Below, one piece after another: positions 62,360-64,000 of a DNA stretch of 64,000 nucleotides. Position 1 is the stretch's first letter. Each line of letters opens with the position of its first letter. The notes beneath the pieces were generated by a model, which saw only the letters and a list, made by a program, of their open reading frames with translations, searched no databases and was not told the origin of the DNA. The position numbers and the translations under genes were made by a program. The stretch is from NCBI RefSeq assembly GCF_018130245.1, contig NZ_JAFCKP010000005.1, positions 62,001 to 126,000 on the forward strand. The letters are read 5' to 3'. This stretch comes from Bradyrhizobium sp. SZCCT0231 (GTDB taxonomy: Bacteria > Pseudomonadota > Alphaproteobacteria > Rhizobiales > Xanthobacteraceae).

Positions 62360-62501
62360 CTAATGCAACACGCGAGCGGCTTCGGCGAGCCGGACCCTTT
62401 CTCTCAGCTCGTGAAGCTCCTGAAGCATTTTCAGGAGATCTGGCAGCTCGTGTGCACGTTCAACAGCTCGCCCCTTTTGTCCCATCTCTGTACGCCTCCA
62501 T
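62360..62501 (-). pseudogene. Possible frameshifted small helical protein
   Basis: One frame gives MEAYRDGTK from 62501. After a one-base shift at an AAAAGGGG run the next reads GELLNVHELPDLLKMLQELH, then ELRERVRLAEAARVLH to a stop at 62360. The second part is a good heptad-like helix. It may be a broken small gene, or a programmed frameshift; the evidence is slight. Confidence 0.3.
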
Positions 62502-62702
62502 GGCACGCTGACGGCGAGCATTCGCAGGTTTGTCCAAGCTACGGTCTTGGATGTCCACCGTGGCTAAGACCGCAGATCGCTCTCGCGGCAGGGGCAAAAA
62601 CCTAGCGATTTCAACGGAGTTGACAGGACACCCCTTCCGTCTGTGTATTGGCCGCACGCGCCCGGATTCATCCGGAAGATCAGATGCTTATTGCAAGTGT
62701 CC

Positions 62703-62800
62703 TGATCGATAGTCGTGTTGGCCCGTAAGGGCAGGGGCGTGAATTACGCTCGGCCCGCGGCCGTCGCCACACGGGTCTCACTCTCCTTCTCTTCGGGCAT
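62703..62800 (+). repeat. Direct repeat copy B of the accessory-region pair
   Basis: It has GTGTTGGCCCGTAAG (62715-62729), then GGGGCGTGAATTACGCT, matching copy A at 60330-60421 with scattered differences. It marks the likely right-hand side of the accessory stretch. Confidence 0.5.
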
Positions 62801-62817
62801 GCGACTGAAACCAGTCG

Positions 62818-63426
62818 TCAGCTCTTGGTATCACCGCCCTTCAGCGCGTCCCACGCGGCCTTGTTCGCCTGATCGAACGCCTTCCGGGATTCGGCGAGCG
62901 CGGCGCTCATCACGGACCAGGACTCGCTGCCCGCTTGCTTCAGCTTCTGCAGGCGTGCTTCTGCTTCGGAGGCATCGGACTTCATCTGTTTGAGCGCGGC
63001 ATCGACGTCCGCGGTGCGGGCTGCGGCCACCTTGCCCGCAGCCTCGCGGATCTTGTCCGCGGCTTCCCGCCAGGCCTTGGCCTGTGCAGCCGCAAGATCC
63101 CTGAACGTGGCCTGCTGCTGCTCGAGCTGTTTGCCAGCGCCTTCGAAGTAGGTCTTCACCTGGGCTTCGAATCCATTCCATTGCCTTTCCATGTCGGCCC
63201 TGGCATCCGCCCAAGCGGCTTCACCCGCCTGCGCCTTGGCCTTGAGCAGTTCCTGAAACTCATCGCGGCGCTTGGTCAGATCGGACAGGAGCTGATCCGT
63301 CTTCACCTTGGACTCGGCCTTGGCCTGGCCGGCCTTGACCTCGAACGAGGCCAACGCGGCGTCCATTTCGTCGATCCGCTCCTTGGCCCAGTTGAGATAG
63401 AAATGCATGCTGCTCTGCTGTGACAT
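62818..63426 (-). CDS. Long coiled-coil protein, phasin-like composition
   Basis: 202 residues, almost wholly helical and rich in Ala, Glu, Lys and Gln. The N-terminus reads MSQQSSMHFYLNWAKERIDEMDA. Heptad-like stretches cover about 20-190 (ESKVKTDQLLSDLTKRRDEF; GAGKQLEQQQATFRDLAAAQ). There is no signal peptide. The composition resembles phasins and other granule or nucleoid-associated helical proteins, but no family motif fixes this. It is followed by the hairpin CGACTG-AAAC-CAGTCG. The start MSQQSS is chosen over an ATG 69 bases upstream. Confidence 0.7.
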   Translation of the reverse strand: MSQQSSMHFYLNWAKERIDEMDAALASFEVKAGQAKAESKVKTDQLLSDLTKRRDEFQELLKAKAQAGEAAWADARADMERQWNGFEAQVKTYFEGAGKQLEQQQATFRDLAAAQAKAWREAADKIREAAGKVAAARTADVDAALKQMKSDASEAEARLQKLKQAGSESWSVMSAALAESRKAFDQANKAAWDALKGGDTKS

Positions 63427-63609
63427 GGCCGCCTCCGTTGAGTTGTCGAAGTTAGAATTCCAGAACTCGGGCTTGCTCGTATTGACCTGTCTCAATGACC
63501 TTGTGGTCTGGCACCGGCGTGCTTGGCCATAAGGACGAACGAAAGCGCGTCAGGAACGCTATCGAACTCGAGAGATTAGCCCGGCAGGGAGCTTCGCAGC
63601 GGGCCACGC

Positions 63610-63720
63610 ATGTTCTTCTTCTTCTTCTTCTCCAACCGGCTGGGATGTCTCGGCTCGCTGCTGATCTCCGGCCTGATCACCGTGGCGCTGCTCTTCCTGT
63701 TCGGGATCATTCGGTTCTGA
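63610..63720 (+). CDS. Small hydrophobic membrane protein (36 aa)
   Basis: 36 residues: Met, six phenylalanines, then SNRLGCLGSLLISGLITVAL and a Phe/Ile-rich end. The opening (poly-Phe, S-N-R-L-G-C-L-G-S) recurs in very short membrane proteins of several bacterial groups, as I recall it. Six successive TTC codons encode the Phe run. Too short for usual gene calling. The function is unknown. Confidence 0.5.
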   Translation: MFFFFFFSNRLGCLGSLLISGLITVALLFLFGIIRF

Positions 63721-63852
63721 TCTTCACCGCGTGGGTGCCGATCCATCATCTCCGCCTTTGAGATGCCGTTCGCTCAACGCCAGGAACTCCACTCCAGGAA
63801 CTTGGCCCCAGCTCGCTTGTTGTTCGCACTCTCGACCACACGGAGAGCATCC

Positions 63853-64000
63853 TTGGAAAGCACGATCATCGGAGAATTCGACACGCGCCGCGGCGCCGAG
63901 CTTGCGGTCGAGCATGTCGTGCAGGAATGCGGCGTGCCGCGAAGCGATGTGTTCGTTCAAGCCGCCGGCGATGCGAATACGGTGGGGACACGGCCGGCCG
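63853..64000 (+). CDS. Conserved hypothetical protein, 3' partial
   Basis: An open frame from TTG (63853) to the window end, with GGAGAG just upstream. It reads TIIGEFDTRRGAELAVEHVV, then GVPRSDVFVQAAGDA. The FDTRxxAExAVExL...GVPRSDxxV pattern is that of small alphaproteobacterial proteins with a GsiB/general-stress-type alpha/beta domain. The remainder lies outside. The ORF on the other strand here is an overlap. Confidence 0.6.
   Translation, partial: MESTIIGEFDTRRGAELAVEHVVQECGVPRSDVFVQAAGDANTVGTRPA

Noticed and set aside
62631-62641. An att site copying the tRNA-Ser 3' end
   Set aside because: Only 11 bases match and no integrase is present, so chance similarity is likely.

Overview
The window is a GC-rich chromosomal segment from an alphaproteobacterium, most likely Bradyrhizobium or a close relative. 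The clues are a methylation-independent phosphatidylcholine synthase, a NasT/NasS-controlled nitrite reductase locus, several alphaproteobacterial secreted families (IalB, DUF1236, DUF2147), and families of short palindromic intergenic repeats of the kind seen in Bradyrhizobium. Genes are dense, on both strands and mostly intact. The window opens inside mfd and closes inside a small stress-type gene.

Layout. 1-16 kb: mfd, a cold-shock gene beside a delta-9 desaturase, a degenerate GGDEF protein, a YejA-type peptide-binding protein coupled to a degenerate adenylate-forming enzyme, an IalB protein, hspQ, an AEC carrier, a UbiH-type monooxygenase, pcs, a quinone oxidoreductase and an argD-like aminotransferase. 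The aminotransferase is preceded by an arginine-rich leader peptide and an attenuator-like terminator. 16-26 kb: a DUF962-like membrane protein, a MerR/carboxymuconolactone-decarboxylase pair, rimO, and the nitrite assimilation locus nasT-nasS-nirA-reductase. 27-33 kb: pxpB-pxpC-pxpA (5-oxoprolinase), an RraA/cupin pair, secreted proteins and an internally deleted solute-binding protein gene. 34-40 kb: a sugar-type ABC importer operon ending in a 2-hydroxyacid dehydrogenase. 40-49 kb: a Spy-like protein, a lone receiver protein, glk, a pncA / PhaC-like hydrolase / nadE cluster (NAD biosynthesis) and a DUF1236 protein. 49-58 kb: a sugar isomerase plus complete dipeptide-type ABC importer operon, then ilvD.

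59-62.8 kb: an accessory stretch directly downstream of tRNA-Ser(TGA). It has a Cys-rich CDF transporter, a broken acyltransferase, a methyltransferase, gene fragments and a pair of imperfect direct repeats, and it looks like a decayed island. The chromosome-like content resumes with a coiled-coil protein and small proteins.

The most interesting signals are regulatory. (i) The argD-like gene has a 30-codon leader with 11 Arg codons and three mutually exclusive pairings (1:2, 2:3, 3:4) as in classical ribosome-mediated attenuators. (ii) The nirA leader has a sigma-54-like promoter and two competing upstream segments that can each pair with the nirA ribosome-binding region, next to the RNA-binding regulator NasT. 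(iii) A palindromic repeat sits inside the coding sequence of a permease, adding about 20 residues to its N-terminus.
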